Source: an uncultured Actinomycetes bacterium
GTDB lineage: Bacteria; Actinomycetota; Actinomycetes; Nanopelagicales; Nanopelagicaceae
Length of the DNA: 17,868 nt
NCBI GenBank assembly: GCA_903918325.1
Contig: CAIXDY010000088.1
Coordinates: 1 to 17,868 of the forward strand
Direction of reading: 5' to 3'
The position numbers and the translations under genes are program-made. The notes beneath the pieces were generated by a model. The model did not search any database. It was not told the DNA's origin and was given only the letters and a program-made list of their open reading frames with translations. This document shows positions 1 to 7,028 of the stretch, one piece after another. How positions within the stretch are numbered: the first letter of the stretch is position 1; every line of letters starts with the position of its first letter.

Positions 1-301
1 GATCAATTCCACCTTTAAGTGCAACGGCTAATTCACCACCAGTGCATACATCAATCCCAATTCCAAGATCTTTAATCCAGCGCGCAACTTCAACACAGAT
101 AAAAGCTTTAGCCGCGTAATAAACATTTCCCGCTTGCTCACCAAAAGCCGCGTGTAACGCGCTGTTCCACGCCGTTGCGCGTGTACGAAAATCGCCTTCA
201 TCCATTATGAACGCCGGAGTACCAAATTCTTTAGCAAGTTGCGACGCCGGGATTGAAGCGATAGAAAGTTCAGTTCCAATTTTTACATGAGAAGACCACA
301 T
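1..301 (-). CDS. lysA: Diaminopimelate decarboxylase, N-terminal part (cut by window edge)
   Basis: This is the last step of lysine synthesis: PLP-dependent decarboxylation of meso-diaminopimelate to L-lysine in the cytoplasm. About 100 N-terminal residues are visible, beginning MWSSHVKIG and running off the left edge. The motif YYAAKAF (Lys about residue 65) matches the PLP-binding lysine motif of fold-type III decarboxylases, and GIGIDVCTGGEL follows as in LysA. The ATG at 301 lies 2 nt after the argS stop, and a good Shine-Dalgarno (GGAGAGG, plus coordinates 310-316) sits inside the 3' end of argS, 8 nt before the start. The argS-lysA order is common in actinobacteria and supports co-transcription. 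An arginine or ornithine decarboxylase of the same fold is a less likely alternative. Confidence 0.88.
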   Translation of the reverse strand, partial: MWSSHVKIGTELSIASIPASQLAKEFGTPAFIMDEGDFRTRATAWNSALHAAFGEQAGNVYYAAKAFICVEVARWIKDLGIGIDVCTGGELAVALKGGID

Positions 302-303
302 AG

Positions 304-1968
304 CTACATCCTCTCCGGTGCGCTGACGCCTAATAAATCTAAACCATTCTTAATAACTTGTTTTGTAGATGCACAGAGTAATAGACGAGCGGTGTGCAAT
401 GGCGATGGATTTTCTTCTCCCATTGGCAGTACGCGGCAATCGGCATAGAAACCGTGATACGTGCCTGCTAACTCTTCCAAGTAGCGTGCAACTCGGTGGG
501 GTTGGCGAAGTTCGGCGGCGCTTTGAACAACGCGAGGAAATTCTGCCAACGCTCCCAGTAATTCATTTTCGCGATCGTGCGTCAGTTGTGAAGAATCAAA
601 ATCTTTTATGTCGACCGAAATATTGAGTTCACCTGCATTACGTAAAACTGCCGCAATGCGTGCATGGGCGTACTGAACGTAATACACAGGATTTTCATTT
701 GTATTGCGCTTCAAAATATCAATATCCATGACCATGGGGGTATCAACTGGATAACGAATCAAGGTATAGCGCGCAGCATCAACGCCTACTTTTTCTACTA
801 ACTCTTCCAGAGTAATGATGGTGCCGGCGCGCTTAGATAATTTAACTTCCTCGCCGCCCTCCATGATCTTTACTAATTGGCCGATAAGAACATGGATGTT
901 GTACTCAGGATCATCACCGGCACACGCTGCAATTGCTTTTAAGCGGCCCACATAACCATGGTGATCTGCGCCTAACATGTAGATGCAAATATCAAAGCCG
1001 CGTTCGCGCTTATTAATGTAATACGCCGTGTCTGAAGAGAAATAAGTAAGTGAGCCATCAGATTTAGTTAATACGCGATCTTTGTCATCACCAAAATCTG
1101 TTGTACGCAACCAAATTGCACCTTCTTCTTCAAAGACATGGCCCTGTGTGCGTAACTTCTCTAAGCCATGCTCCACTGCGCCTTGGTCGTGCAATGAACG
1201 CTCTGAAAACCACACATCAAAGTGTGTGCCAAAAGAATCTAGTACGCGCTGTTGATCTTTTAATTGAACGGCATACGCAGCTTCACGAAATGCTGGATGA
1301 CGTTGACCTTCAGGTAATGTCTTGATGGATGGGTTACTTGCAACAACTTGCTGTGCTAAATCTGAAATGTATCCACCTTGATAGCCATCCTCAGGAATTG
1401 GATTACCAAGTGCGGCAGCTTCAACTGAAGCACCGAATAGATCCATCTGATTTCCGCGATCATTGATATAAAACTCGCGTATGACTTCTGCACCAGCCGC
1501 ACTTAAAACTCTTCCGAGTGAATCACCAACAGCTGCCCAACGAGTATGACCTAAATGCAAAGGGCCTGTTGGATTTGCACTTATAAACTCTAAATTAATT
1601 CGCACACCTGCGAGCGCGCTTCCTTTTCCATAATCGTGGGCTGACTTCAAAATTGATGTAACTAATTCAGCTTGATTAGCCCGATTCAAAGTGATGTTAA
1701 TAAATCCCGGACCTGCAATTTCAACGGCAGAAATTCCATCGGTGCCCGTTAATTGATCACAGATTATTTGAGCAACTTCGCGCGGAATCATGTTCGCTGG
1801 CTTTGCTAATTGCAAAGCAATAGAAGTTGCGTAGTCGCCATGGTTGCGATCTTTTGGTCGCTCTAATTTAATCGTGGCCGGAATGTGTCCAGATAGTGAG
1901 CCAGCCGCATGTGCCCGCTCGATGGCAGCCTTAATCGCTGTCTCAAGTTGCTCTACCTGTGTGGACAC
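304..1968 (-). CDS. argS: Arginyl-tRNA synthetase
   Basis: Cytoplasmic class I aminoacyl-tRNA synthetase that charges tRNA-Arg. The 554 residues are the usual family length. Visible signatures are the HIGH motif as HLGH (about 138-141, in PTGPLHLGHTR), the KMSKS equivalent as KLSKR (about 376-380), the N-terminal Arg-tRNA synthetase domain (about 1-95) and the C-terminal DALR-type anticodon-binding helices (about 435-554), ending in APERM. The start is a GTG at 1968 giving MSTQVEQ. There is no clear ribosome binding site, but a TAGCCT hexamer lies exactly 6 nt upstream, so the message may be leaderless. It is followed with a 2-nt gap by lysA and is divergent from xylF across a 188-bp spacer. 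Confidence 0.96.
   Translation of the reverse strand: MSTQVEQLETAIKAAIERAHAAGSLSGHIPATIKLERPKDRNHGDYATSIALQLAKPANMIPREVAQIICDQLTGTDGISAVEIAGPGFINITLNRANQAELVTSILKSAHDYGKGSALAGVRINLEFISANPTGPLHLGHTRWAAVGDSLGRVLSAAGAEVIREFYINDRGNQMDLFGASVEAAALGNPIPEDGYQGGYISDLAQQVVASNPSIKTLPEGQRHPAFREAAYAVQLKDQQRVLDSFGTHFDVWFSERSLHDQGAVEHGLEKLRTQGHVFEEEGAIWLRTTDFGDDKDRVLTKSDGSLTYFSSDTAYYINKRERGFDICIYMLGADHHGYVGRLKAIAACAGDDPEYNIHVLIGQLVKIMEGGEEVKLSKRAGTIITLEELVEKVGVDAARYTLIRYPVDTPMVMDIDILKRNTNENPVYYVQYAHARIAAVLRNAGELNISVDIKDFDSSQLTHDRENELLGALAEFPRVVQSAAELRQPHRVARYLEELAGTYHGFYADCRVLPMGEENPSPLHTARLLLCASTKQVIKNGLDLLGVSAPERM
310..316 (-). promoter_or_regulatory. Ribosome binding site of lysA inside argS
   Basis: On the minus strand this reads GGAGAGG, 8 nt before the lysA ATG and overlapping the last argS codons. 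It fixes the lysA start and shows translation-coupled packing of the two genes. Confidence 0.7.
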
Positions 1969-1974
1969 TGAGTA

Positions 1975-1980
1975 AGGCTA
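1975..1980 (-). promoter_or_regulatory. Possible -10 element for a leaderless argS transcript
   Basis: The minus strand reads TAGCCT, then 6 nt (TACTCA), then the GTG start of argS. This is the expected distance from a -10 box to the first transcribed base, so the GTG could be the 5' end of the mRNA. No convincing -35 is visible at 16-18 nt. Inferred from spacing only. Confidence 0.4.
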
Positions 1981-2048
1981 TCGCGAGGCTATTGCCGCCG
2001 TTATCAAATCGTTAACTCCGCAAGGCACTTCCACGCATATTCCATAGT

Positions 2049-2148
2049 GACCTTTCGGGCCTAACCCGTTACTTTTATCCCACCTATCCACCAATTAAAG
2101 TGCGTGAATACAGGTTTCACTCATGGTGGTTACAACCCCCGAAAGGTC
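2049..2148 (+). promoter_or_regulatory. Xyl leader with 11-bp inverted repeat reaching the xylF ribosome binding site
   Basis: GACCTTTCGGG at 2049-2059 is the exact reverse complement of CCCGAAAGGTC at 2138-2148, with 78 bp between. The right arm contains GAAAGG (2141-2146), the best Shine-Dalgarno candidate for xylF, 10 nt before its ATG. If transcription starts upstream of 2049, the arms could pair in the mRNA and hide the ribosome binding site; on DNA they could instead be paired operator half-sites. A weak promoter (TTAACT at 2012-2017, 18 nt, CATATT at 2036-2041) would place the transcript start close to the left arm. The repeat is seen directly; its role is inferred. Confidence 0.5.
2104..2120 (+). 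promoter_or_regulatory. Operator-like dyad in the xylF leader
   Basis: The 17-bp sequence GTGAATACAGGTTTCAC has dyad symmetry (GTGAAnnCnGnnTTCAC), resembling the short palindromes bound by LacI- or GntR-type sugar regulators. It lies between the arms of the longer inverted repeat, 37 bp before the xylF ATG. No regulator gene is in the window, so the assignment is tentative. Confidence 0.35.
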
Positions 2149-2156
2149 GTTAATAG

Positions 2157-3236
2157 ATGACAAAGCGTCGTAATGCGGTCGCAGCTGTAATTGCAGCTGG
2201 TGCACTTGCACTAACAGGCTTCATGTCAACTTCATCAGCAGTTGCTGCTGGTACACAAGTTGGCGTAATTCTTCCAGATGCTGCTTCTTCAGCTCGCTGG
2301 GAAACTGCAGACCGTCCATTCCTTACAGCAGCTTTCAAGAAGGCTGGCGTAACAGTTGACATTCAAAATGCAAATGGCGATAAGGCAAAGTTTGCAACAA
2401 TCGCAGATCAAATGCTCGCAAAGGGCGTAAAGGTTTTGATCATGGCTGGTCTTGATTCACCATCAACAGCTGCGATTCAAGCAAAGGCTGCAAAAGCTGG
2501 CGTTAAGACAATCGATTACGATCGTCTAACACTTAAGGGTTCAGCTTCATACTACGTTTCATTCGACAACGTTGCAGTTGGCGTTCTTCAAGGTCAGGGC
2601 ATTCAAGCTTGTCTTAAGGCTGCTGGTAAGACGAAGGCATCAATCGTTTACTTAAACGGTTCACCAACAGATAACAACGCAACATTGTTCAAGCAGGGTT
2701 ATGACTCAGTTCTACGCCCATCAATTACATCAAAGGCTTACACACTTGTTGATGATCAGTCTGTTCCAGACTGGGATAACGCAAAGGGTGGAGTTATTTT
2801 TGAGCAGATGCTAACAAAGGCAGGCGGAAAGCTTGATGCAGTTGTATCAGCTAACGAAGGTCTTGGATTAGCTGCAGTTGCAGTTCTTAAGAAGAGCAAG
2901 CTCAATGGCAAGGTATGTGTTTCAGGTCAAGATGCAACAGCTGACGGACTTGCAGCAATCCTTACTGGAGATCTTTCAAACACTGTCTACAAGGCAGTTA
3001 AGCAAGAAGCTCAAGGCGCAGCTGATCTAGCTGTTGCACTTATCAAGGGCACAAACGCTGCAACACTTGCTAAGGGCAAGACAAATGACGGAATGCGTGA
3101 TGTTCCTTCAGTACTTCTAGTACCAGTTGGAATCACAAAGGCCAACGTCAAGGTTGTTATTGCTGATGGCTTCCAGACACGCGCTGCTGTTTGCAAGATT
3201 GCAACAGAAGCCGTATGTAAGAAGAACGGTATCTAA
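2157..3236 (+). CDS. xylF: Xylose-type sugar ABC transporter, substrate-binding protein
   Basis: Extracytoplasmic binding protein delivering a pentose, probably D-xylose, to XylGH. The 359-residue protein starts with a Sec signal peptide (basic MTKRRN, hydrophobic stretch to about 22, AVAA cleavage near residue 31). It lacks a lipobox cysteine, odd for a monoderm-type host. The mature part follows E. coli XylF: ARW (46-48), the YDR motif (121-123), SFDN (135-138), GSPTDNNA (168-175), ANE (232-234), GQDA (257-260), VYK (277-279) and DVPSVLLVPV. These include the positions that contact sugar in XylF. Two cysteines near the C-terminus (about 346 and 354) could form a disulfide. Lysine is nearly always AAG, unlike the neighbours, which suggests high expression. 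ChvE-like proteins for glucose, galactose or arabinose are the main alternative. Confidence 0.9.
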   Translation: MTKRRNAVAAVIAAGALALTGFMSTSSAVAAGTQVGVILPDAASSARWETADRPFLTAAFKKAGVTVDIQNANGDKAKFATIADQMLAKGVKVLIMAGLDSPSTAAIQAKAAKAGVKTIDYDRLTLKGSASYYVSFDNVAVGVLQGQGIQACLKAAGKTKASIVYLNGSPTDNNATLFKQGYDSVLRPSITSKAYTLVDDQSVPDWDNAKGGVIFEQMLTKAGGKLDAVVSANEGLGLAAVAVLKKSKLNGKVCVSGQDATADGLAAILTGDLSNTVYKAVKQEAQGAADLAVALIKGTNAATLAKGKTNDGMRDVPSVLLVPVGITKANVKVVIADGFQTRAAVCKIATEAVCKKNGI

Positions 3237-3263
3237 TTCGTTAGATCCGAAAAATGAGTTAAG

Positions 3264-3305
3264 AAGCAATTCCGGTCCGAGTGAAAACTCGGGCCGGAAT
3301 TGCTT
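3264..3305 (+). terminator. Strong hairpin between xylF and xylG
   Basis: Arms 3264-3282 and 3287-3305 form a 19-bp stem with a single G-U wobble, closed by a GAAA (GNRA-type) tetraloop. No run of T follows (next bases TAACTAAG), so it is unlikely to be a full terminator. Its place between the binding-protein gene and the ATPase gene fits a partial terminator or 3' stabiliser that keeps xylF mRNA more abundant than xylGH, as known for other binding-protein-dependent importers. Confidence 0.8.
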
Positions 3306-3330
3306 TAACTAAGCAGAAATAGAGGAAACG

Positions 3331-4077
3331 ATGAGCGAACCAATTCTTTCACTTCGTGGAATTAATAAATCTTTCGGCCCAGTGCATGTATTAAAGAATG
3401 TAGATTTCGATGCATACGCCGGACAAGTCACCGCCCTTGTTGGTGACAACGGAGCAGGTAAGAGCACTCTCATCAAATGTATTGCCGGAATTTATCAAGC
3501 CGAAGAAGGCGAATTCCTTTTTGAAGGTAAGAAAGTTGCAGTAACTGGCCCACGCGATGCCACTGCCCTCGGAATTGAAATCGTGTATCAGGATTTAGCG
3601 CTCTGCGATAACTTAGACATCGTTCATAATATGTTTTTAGGTCGCGAAGTTAAAAAAGGTATTGTTCTCAATGAATCAAATATGGAATCACTCGCCCGTA
3701 AAACTCTCGATGGCTTGAGTGTCCGTACAGTTAAATCCATCCGCCAAAGCGTTGCATCTCTTTCAGGCGGACAGCGTCAGACCGTAGCTATTGCGCGCGC
3801 AGTTCTCTGGAATAGCAAAGTAGTTATTCTGGATGAACCAACTGCAGCGCTAGGTGTTGCCCAGACTGAACAAGTTCTCAACCTTGTACGCCGTCTTGCC
3901 GATAATGGTTTGGCCGTAATTTTAATTAGCCACAACCTCATTGATATCTTCCAAGTTGCAGACAATATTGCCGCGCTTTACTTAGGTTCTATGGCCGGAC
4001 AAGTAAAGAAGAAGGACGTCACGACCAACCAGGTTATTGAATTAATAACTACAGGTAAGTCTGGAGGTGCCAAGTGA
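3331..4077 (+). CDS. xylG: Sugar ABC transporter ATP-binding protein, single-domain XylG type
   Basis: Cytoplasmic ATPase that powers sugar import through XylH. All ABC ATPase motifs are present: Walker A GDNGAGKST (38-46), Q-loop YQD (Gln about 87), signature LSGGQRQ (144-150), Walker B VVILDEP (164-170) and switch His 201 in ISHN. At 248 residues it has one nucleotide-binding domain, about half the length of E. coli XylG, AraG or RbsA, which carry two, so the working transporter presumably uses a homodimer with two equivalent ATP sites. The ATG is preceded by AGAGGA (3321-3326) at close spacing. Its stop overlaps the xylH start by 4 nt. Other single-domain carbohydrate-uptake ATPases are very similar, so the exact sugar comes from context. 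Confidence 0.88.
   Translation: MSEPILSLRGINKSFGPVHVLKNVDFDAYAGQVTALVGDNGAGKSTLIKCIAGIYQAEEGEFLFEGKKVAVTGPRDATALGIEIVYQDLALCDNLDIVHNMFLGREVKKGIVLNESNMESLARKTLDGLSVRTVKSIRQSVASLSGGQRQTVAIARAVLWNSKVVILDEPTAALGVAQTEQVLNLVRRLADNGLAVILISHNLIDIFQVADNIAALYLGSMAGQVKKKDVTTNQVIELITTGKSGGAK
4063..4068 (+). promoter_or_regulatory. Ribosome binding site deciding the xylH GTG start
   Basis: GGAGGT lies 5 nt before the GTG at 4074, inside the end of xylG. It is one of the strongest Shine-Dalgarno sequences in the window and supports the GTGA overlap start. Confidence 0.7.
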
Positions 4078-5297
4078 GTAACGACCTACAAGTAGAAAAG
4101 GATTCATTGGCAACTGCTGCATCAAATTATTGGAGCAAAGTAAAGGCCGGTGACATCGGTTCACTTCCGGCAGTTCTGGGCCTAGTAGCTCTTGGCACAA
4201 TATTTACTCTTATGAGCGAGTTCTTCTTTACTGCTCGTAACTTTGCAAATTTATTAACTCAGTCGGCGCCAGTAATTGTTATCGCCATGGGCCTTGTTTT
4301 CGTACTGTTGTTAGGTGAAATCGATCTTTCAGCCGGTTACGCCTCTGGTGTGTGTGGCGCGGTTCTAGTTCTTTTGGTCTCTAATCACGGAGTCGCATGG
4401 TTTATTGCACTGCCTGTCAGTATTGCCGTTGGAGCAATTCTGGGTTTACTGATGGGAACTTTAGTTTCCAGAGTTGGAATTCCATCTTTCGTGGTTACCC
4501 TTTCGGCATTCCTCGCTTTTCAAGGAATTTTGTTACTCCTTGCCGGTGAAGGCGGAACAATTCAAATTAGCAACACCGTAATTTTGGCCGTTGAAAATAG
4601 TAATTTAACACCTACCGAAGGTTGGTTGCTCTGGGGCATTCTCGGCGCAGCTTACGTACTCATGGGTCTTAATCGAATTAACACCCGGCGTCGTGCGGGC
4701 TTAACTGCCGAACTCTTCAAACTCTGGCTCATTAAAACCGTTGCACTCCTTGTAGTAACTGGAGGCGCAGTATGGGCTTTGAATATCGAACGCGGAACTA
4801 AAGGCGTCATTAGTACTAAGGGAATGCCGATTGTTGTTCCAATTATTTTGCTCATTCTTATCGCCGGCACTTTTGTATTAAGCAGCACAACTTTTGGTCG
4901 TCATTTGTATGCAGTTGGCGGTAACGCCGAAGCTGCACGTCGTGCTGGTATTAATGTAAAGCGCGTACGTACGTCGGCATTTGTTATCTGTTCTTCACTG
5001 GCTGGGATCGCCGGAATGCTTTTTGCTTCACGCATGAACTCAATTTCCCCATCAACCGGTGGAAGTTCAACCCTTCTTTATGCCGTGGGTGCTGCTGTGA
5101 TTGGTGGCGTTTCTTTGTTCGGTGGAAAAGGAAAATTGCGTGATGCGATTTTGGGTGGTCTAGTAGTTGCGGTTATTGATAATGGCATGGGTCTGCTTGG
5201 TTACGGTGCTGGAATTCAGTACTTAGTAACTGGTGCGGTCTTGCTAGTTTCAGCCAGCGTTGATGCGATTTCTCGCCGAGGAGCAATGTCGAACTAA
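4074..5297 (+). CDS. xylH: Sugar ABC transporter permease, XylH type
   Basis: Integral membrane subunit of the xylose-type importer. The 407 residues contain roughly ten hydrophobic segments. The permease motif GEIDLSAG (81-88) is the hallmark of the ribose/xylose/branched-chain permease family, and the cytoplasmic coupling loop AVGGNAEAARRAGI lies at about 280-293, followed by GGVSLFGGKG near 344-353. A basic cytoplasmic loop (NTRRR, about 203-207) precedes a further pair of membrane spans. The GTG start overlaps the xylG stop as GTGA behind a strong ribosome binding site, so the two are translationally coupled. The stop codon lies in the left arm of the downstream terminator. Length and arrangement match XylH. 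Confidence 0.9.
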   Translation: MSNDLQVEKDSLATAASNYWSKVKAGDIGSLPAVLGLVALGTIFTLMSEFFFTARNFANLLTQSAPVIVIAMGLVFVLLLGEIDLSAGYASGVCGAVLVLLVSNHGVAWFIALPVSIAVGAILGLLMGTLVSRVGIPSFVVTLSAFLAFQGILLLLAGEGGTIQISNTVILAVENSNLTPTEGWLLWGILGAAYVLMGLNRINTRRRAGLTAELFKLWLIKTVALLVVTGGAVWALNIERGTKGVISTKGMPIVVPIILLILIAGTFVLSSTTFGRHLYAVGGNAEAARRAGINVKRVRTSAFVICSSLAGIAGMLFASRMNSISPSTGGSSTLLYAVGAAVIGGVSLFGGKGKLRDAILGGLVVAVIDNGMGLLGYGAGIQYLVTGAVLLVSASVDAISRRGAMSN

Positions 5298-5312
5298 GTC
5301 CCAGACTTAGTT
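5292..5312. terminator. Shared hairpin between convergent xylH and xylA
   Basis: AACTAAGTC (5292-5300) and GACTTAGTT (5304-5312) form a perfect 9-bp stem with a CCA loop, followed by a short T run on the plus strand. The left arm contains the xylH stop codon, and the right arm abuts the xylA stop at 5313. It fits a rho-independent terminator mainly for xylFGH; the U run is poor in the xylA direction. Confidence 0.65.
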
Positions 5313-6467
5313 TTACTTAACGCCCATCAAATGCTCAAGAGCTAGTTGATCAACTAGTTCATAGCCATACCCACGTGTACCTGCAGCTTCAACGTCAAAG
5401 GAATCTTTGGCTAGATCTCGCCAAGTCTCACCAGCATTCAACGTTGCTTCGCCAAGACCCGGAATATTTGAAGCTTTCATCGCTTCAATAACACGTGGAT
5501 CAGCGCGGAAAGCAGCTGCGCGTTCTTTGAGAGCTAGATAAGTGCGCATATTTGATGTTGCCGATTCCCACACACCCTTGTCATCTTCAGTTCGGGCGGG
5601 CTTGTAATCAAAGTGCTTTGGTCCGTCGTACTTATAGCGCTCTAACAAATCAACTAAGAAGAAGGCAGATTTCAAATCGCCATGACCAAAAACTAAATCT
5701 TGATCAAACTTTGGTCCATGTTGTCCGTTCAAGTCGATGTGATAAAGCTTCTTGTGCCATAGCGCTTGAGCGATTCCATGAACAAAGTTGAGCCCAGCCA
5801 TCTGCTCATGACCAACTTCTGGATTCACGCCAACAAGTTCGGGGCGATCAAGTGAATTAATGAAAGCAAGAGCATGACCAATTGTTGGCAAGAAAATATC
5901 ACCACGTGGTTCATTTGGTTTTGGCTCAATTGCAAACTTAATGTCATAACCATTATCTGTAACAAACTCACCTAATACGTTAAAAGCTTCGCGGAAACGA
6001 TCGAGGGCAACATAGGCATCCTTCGCGCCATCGGATTCAGCACCTTCTCGTCCGCCCCAGCACACATAAGTCTTTGCACCAAGTTCAACAGCTAGTTCAA
6101 TATTCTGCATCACCTTGCGAATCGAATAACGGCGAATATCTTTATCATTTGAAGTAAATGCACCATCTTTGAAAACTGGGTGCGTAAAAAGATTTGTAGT
6201 TGCCATCGGAACTTTCATTCCGGTTTCAGCGAGAGCTTTTTTGAAACGATCTATATGACCGCGGCGAGCGCCTTCATCGCTTCCAAAAGGAATCAAATCA
6301 TCATCGTGGAAAGTCACACCATATGCACCGCGTGCAGCTAACTCATTGACTGTGCGAACAGGATCTAAAGCACCACGTGTTGCATCGCCAAATGGGTCAC
6401 GCGCTTGCCAACCCACGGTCCAGAGACCGAAGGTGAACTTATCTGCAGGAGTTGGTGTTAATGACAT
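5313..6467 (-). CDS. xylA: Xylose isomerase
   Basis: Cytoplasmic aldose-ketose isomerase turning D-xylose into D-xylulose (also glucose into fructose) with two divalent metal ions. The 384 residues follow the short actinobacterial (Streptomyces) type closely, and with this start the numbering coincides: His54 and Asp57 in FHDDD, Trp137 in CWGGREG, Glu181 and Lys183 in IEPKPNEPRGD, Glu217, His220 (PEVGH), Asp245, Asp255 and Asp257. The ATG at 6467 (MSLTPTPADKF) is chosen because it matches the family N-terminus and has GAAGGG upstream; the frame stays open for 65 more codons, but those run antisense through the tRNA-Leu gene. It converges on xylFGH, supporting that importer's assignment to xylose. 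No xylulokinase is in the window. Confidence 0.96.
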   Translation of the reverse strand: MSLTPTPADKFTFGLWTVGWQARDPFGDATRGALDPVRTVNELAARGAYGVTFHDDDLIPFGSDEGARRGHIDRFKKALAETGMKVPMATTNLFTHPVFKDGAFTSNDKDIRRYSIRKVMQNIELAVELGAKTYVCWGGREGAESDGAKDAYVALDRFREAFNVLGEFVTDNGYDIKFAIEPKPNEPRGDIFLPTIGHALAFINSLDRPELVGVNPEVGHEQMAGLNFVHGIAQALWHKKLYHIDLNGQHGPKFDQDLVFGHGDLKSAFFLVDLLERYKYDGPKHFDYKPARTEDDKGVWESATSNMRTYLALKERAAAFRADPRVIEAMKASNIPGLGEATLNAGETWRDLAKDSFDVEAAGTRGYGYELVDQLALEHLMGVK

Positions 6468-6491
6468 GGTGCCGTGCCCTTCATTCGTAGT

Positions 6492-6503
6492 GGGCTTCGG
6501 CCC
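6492..6503 (-). promoter_or_regulatory. Small GC hairpin in the xylA leader
   Basis: On the minus strand GGGC, a CGAA loop and GCCC form a 4-bp stem ending about 24 nt before the xylA start (on the plus strand the loop reads TTCG). It may shape the xylA leader. The stem is short and no alternative pairing partner was found, so the role is uncertain. Confidence 0.3.
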
Positions 6504-6580
6504 GTTTTGGTACATCGCTAACTTACCTCTAATCTTGTCCCCTATCCATATGGAAGCCGACAAGGCTTTGGTATGGGTTT

Positions 6581-6661
6581 GCGGGAGTGGTGAAATGGCA
6601 GACACGCAGGTCTTAGGAACCTGTGTCTTCGGACGTGCGGGTTCAAGTCCCGCCTCCCGCA
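6581..6661 (+). tRNA. tRNA-Leu (anticodon UAG)
   Basis: The sequence folds as a class II tRNA: acceptor stem GCGGGAG (6581-6587) with CTCCCGC (6654-6660), discriminator A at 6661, D-arm with GGCAGAC, anticodon stem CAGGT/ACCTG around the loop CTTAGGA giving anticodon TAG, a long variable arm with a TTCG loop, and a T-arm GCGGG-TTCAAGT-CCCGC. The anticodon reads CUA and, by wobble, other CUN leucine codons. The 3' CCA is not encoded (the next bases are CAC), so it must be added by a nucleotidyltransferase. The gene is divergent from xylA and lies just upstream of the helix-hairpin-helix gene. Confidence 0.97.
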
Positions 6662-6682
6662 CACATCTATTAATTAAAAAGT

Positions 6683-6688
6683 TAAAAT
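6683..6688 (+). promoter_or_regulatory. Likely -10 element for a leaderless transcript of the helix-hairpin-helix gene
   Basis: TAAAAT, a five-of-six match to TATAAT, is followed by 6 nt and then the ATG at 6695. There is no Shine-Dalgarno in this AT-rich spacer. A -35 would overlap the 3' end of the tRNA gene and is not recognisable. Confidence 0.55.
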
Positions 6689-6694
6689 AAGTAC

Positions 6695-7027
6695 ATGGCC
6701 AAACAATCTGCAGCTAAAACAAAGATGTTGGCATCTCAAGCAAAAAAAGCCGCAGCCGAACGCCGTGCCGAAAAAGCCGCAAATAAATCAACCATTAGCA
6801 ATAGCGATACTGAGTTAAATAAATATGCCGAACTTGATGGCCAATGGCGGGAGATCGGTTTAGATGCACCTGCCCGCCGTGCGCTCATCGATGATGGCTT
6901 ATTTCACTTAAGCGATTTAAGAAAAACCTCACTCGCAGCGCTCAAAGAACTCGATGGCATGGGAGCAAACGCCATCAGAATTTTAGTTGCTGAAATGAAA
7001 AAGGCTGATCTTTCATTTAGAAAATAA
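6695..7027 (+). CDS. Small Lys/Ala-rich protein with a helix-hairpin-helix domain
   Basis: A 110-residue protein with two parts. Residues 1 to about 40 are a basic Lys/Ala-rich segment (KKAAAERRAEKAANK), probably disordered or helical. Residues about 52-101 resemble the helix-hairpin-helix fold of the RNA polymerase alpha C-terminal domain: IGLDAPARRAL, then LFHLSDLRKTS, then LDGMGANAIRIL, with Gly in the GMG turn. Aligned by eye to E. coli alpha CTD, the promoter-DNA contacts (Arg265, Asn268, Lys298, Ser299) are not conserved, so it is not a spare alpha subunit. A DNA- or RNA-binding role is plausible from the basic tail and fold, but the function is unknown. It starts behind a likely leaderless promoter and its stop is 1 nt from the end of the convergent DUF885 gene. 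Confidence 0.75.
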   Translation: MAKQSAAKTKMLASQAKKAAAERRAEKAANKSTISNSDTELNKYAELDGQWREIGLDAPARRALIDDGLFHLSDLRKTSLAALKELDGMGANAIRILVAEMKKADLSFRK

Positions 7028-7028
7028 G

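Noticed and set aside
6468..6662. 65-codon N-terminal extension of xylA
   Set aside because: It reads antisense through the tRNA-Leu gene, and xylose isomerases of this type begin at MSLTPTPADKF; the catalytic residue numbering agrees with the shorter start.
6346..6690. Plus-strand open frame across the xylA 5' end and tRNA-Leu
   Set aside because: It is antisense to a well-supported gene and includes the complete tRNA; the peptide has no recognisable features.
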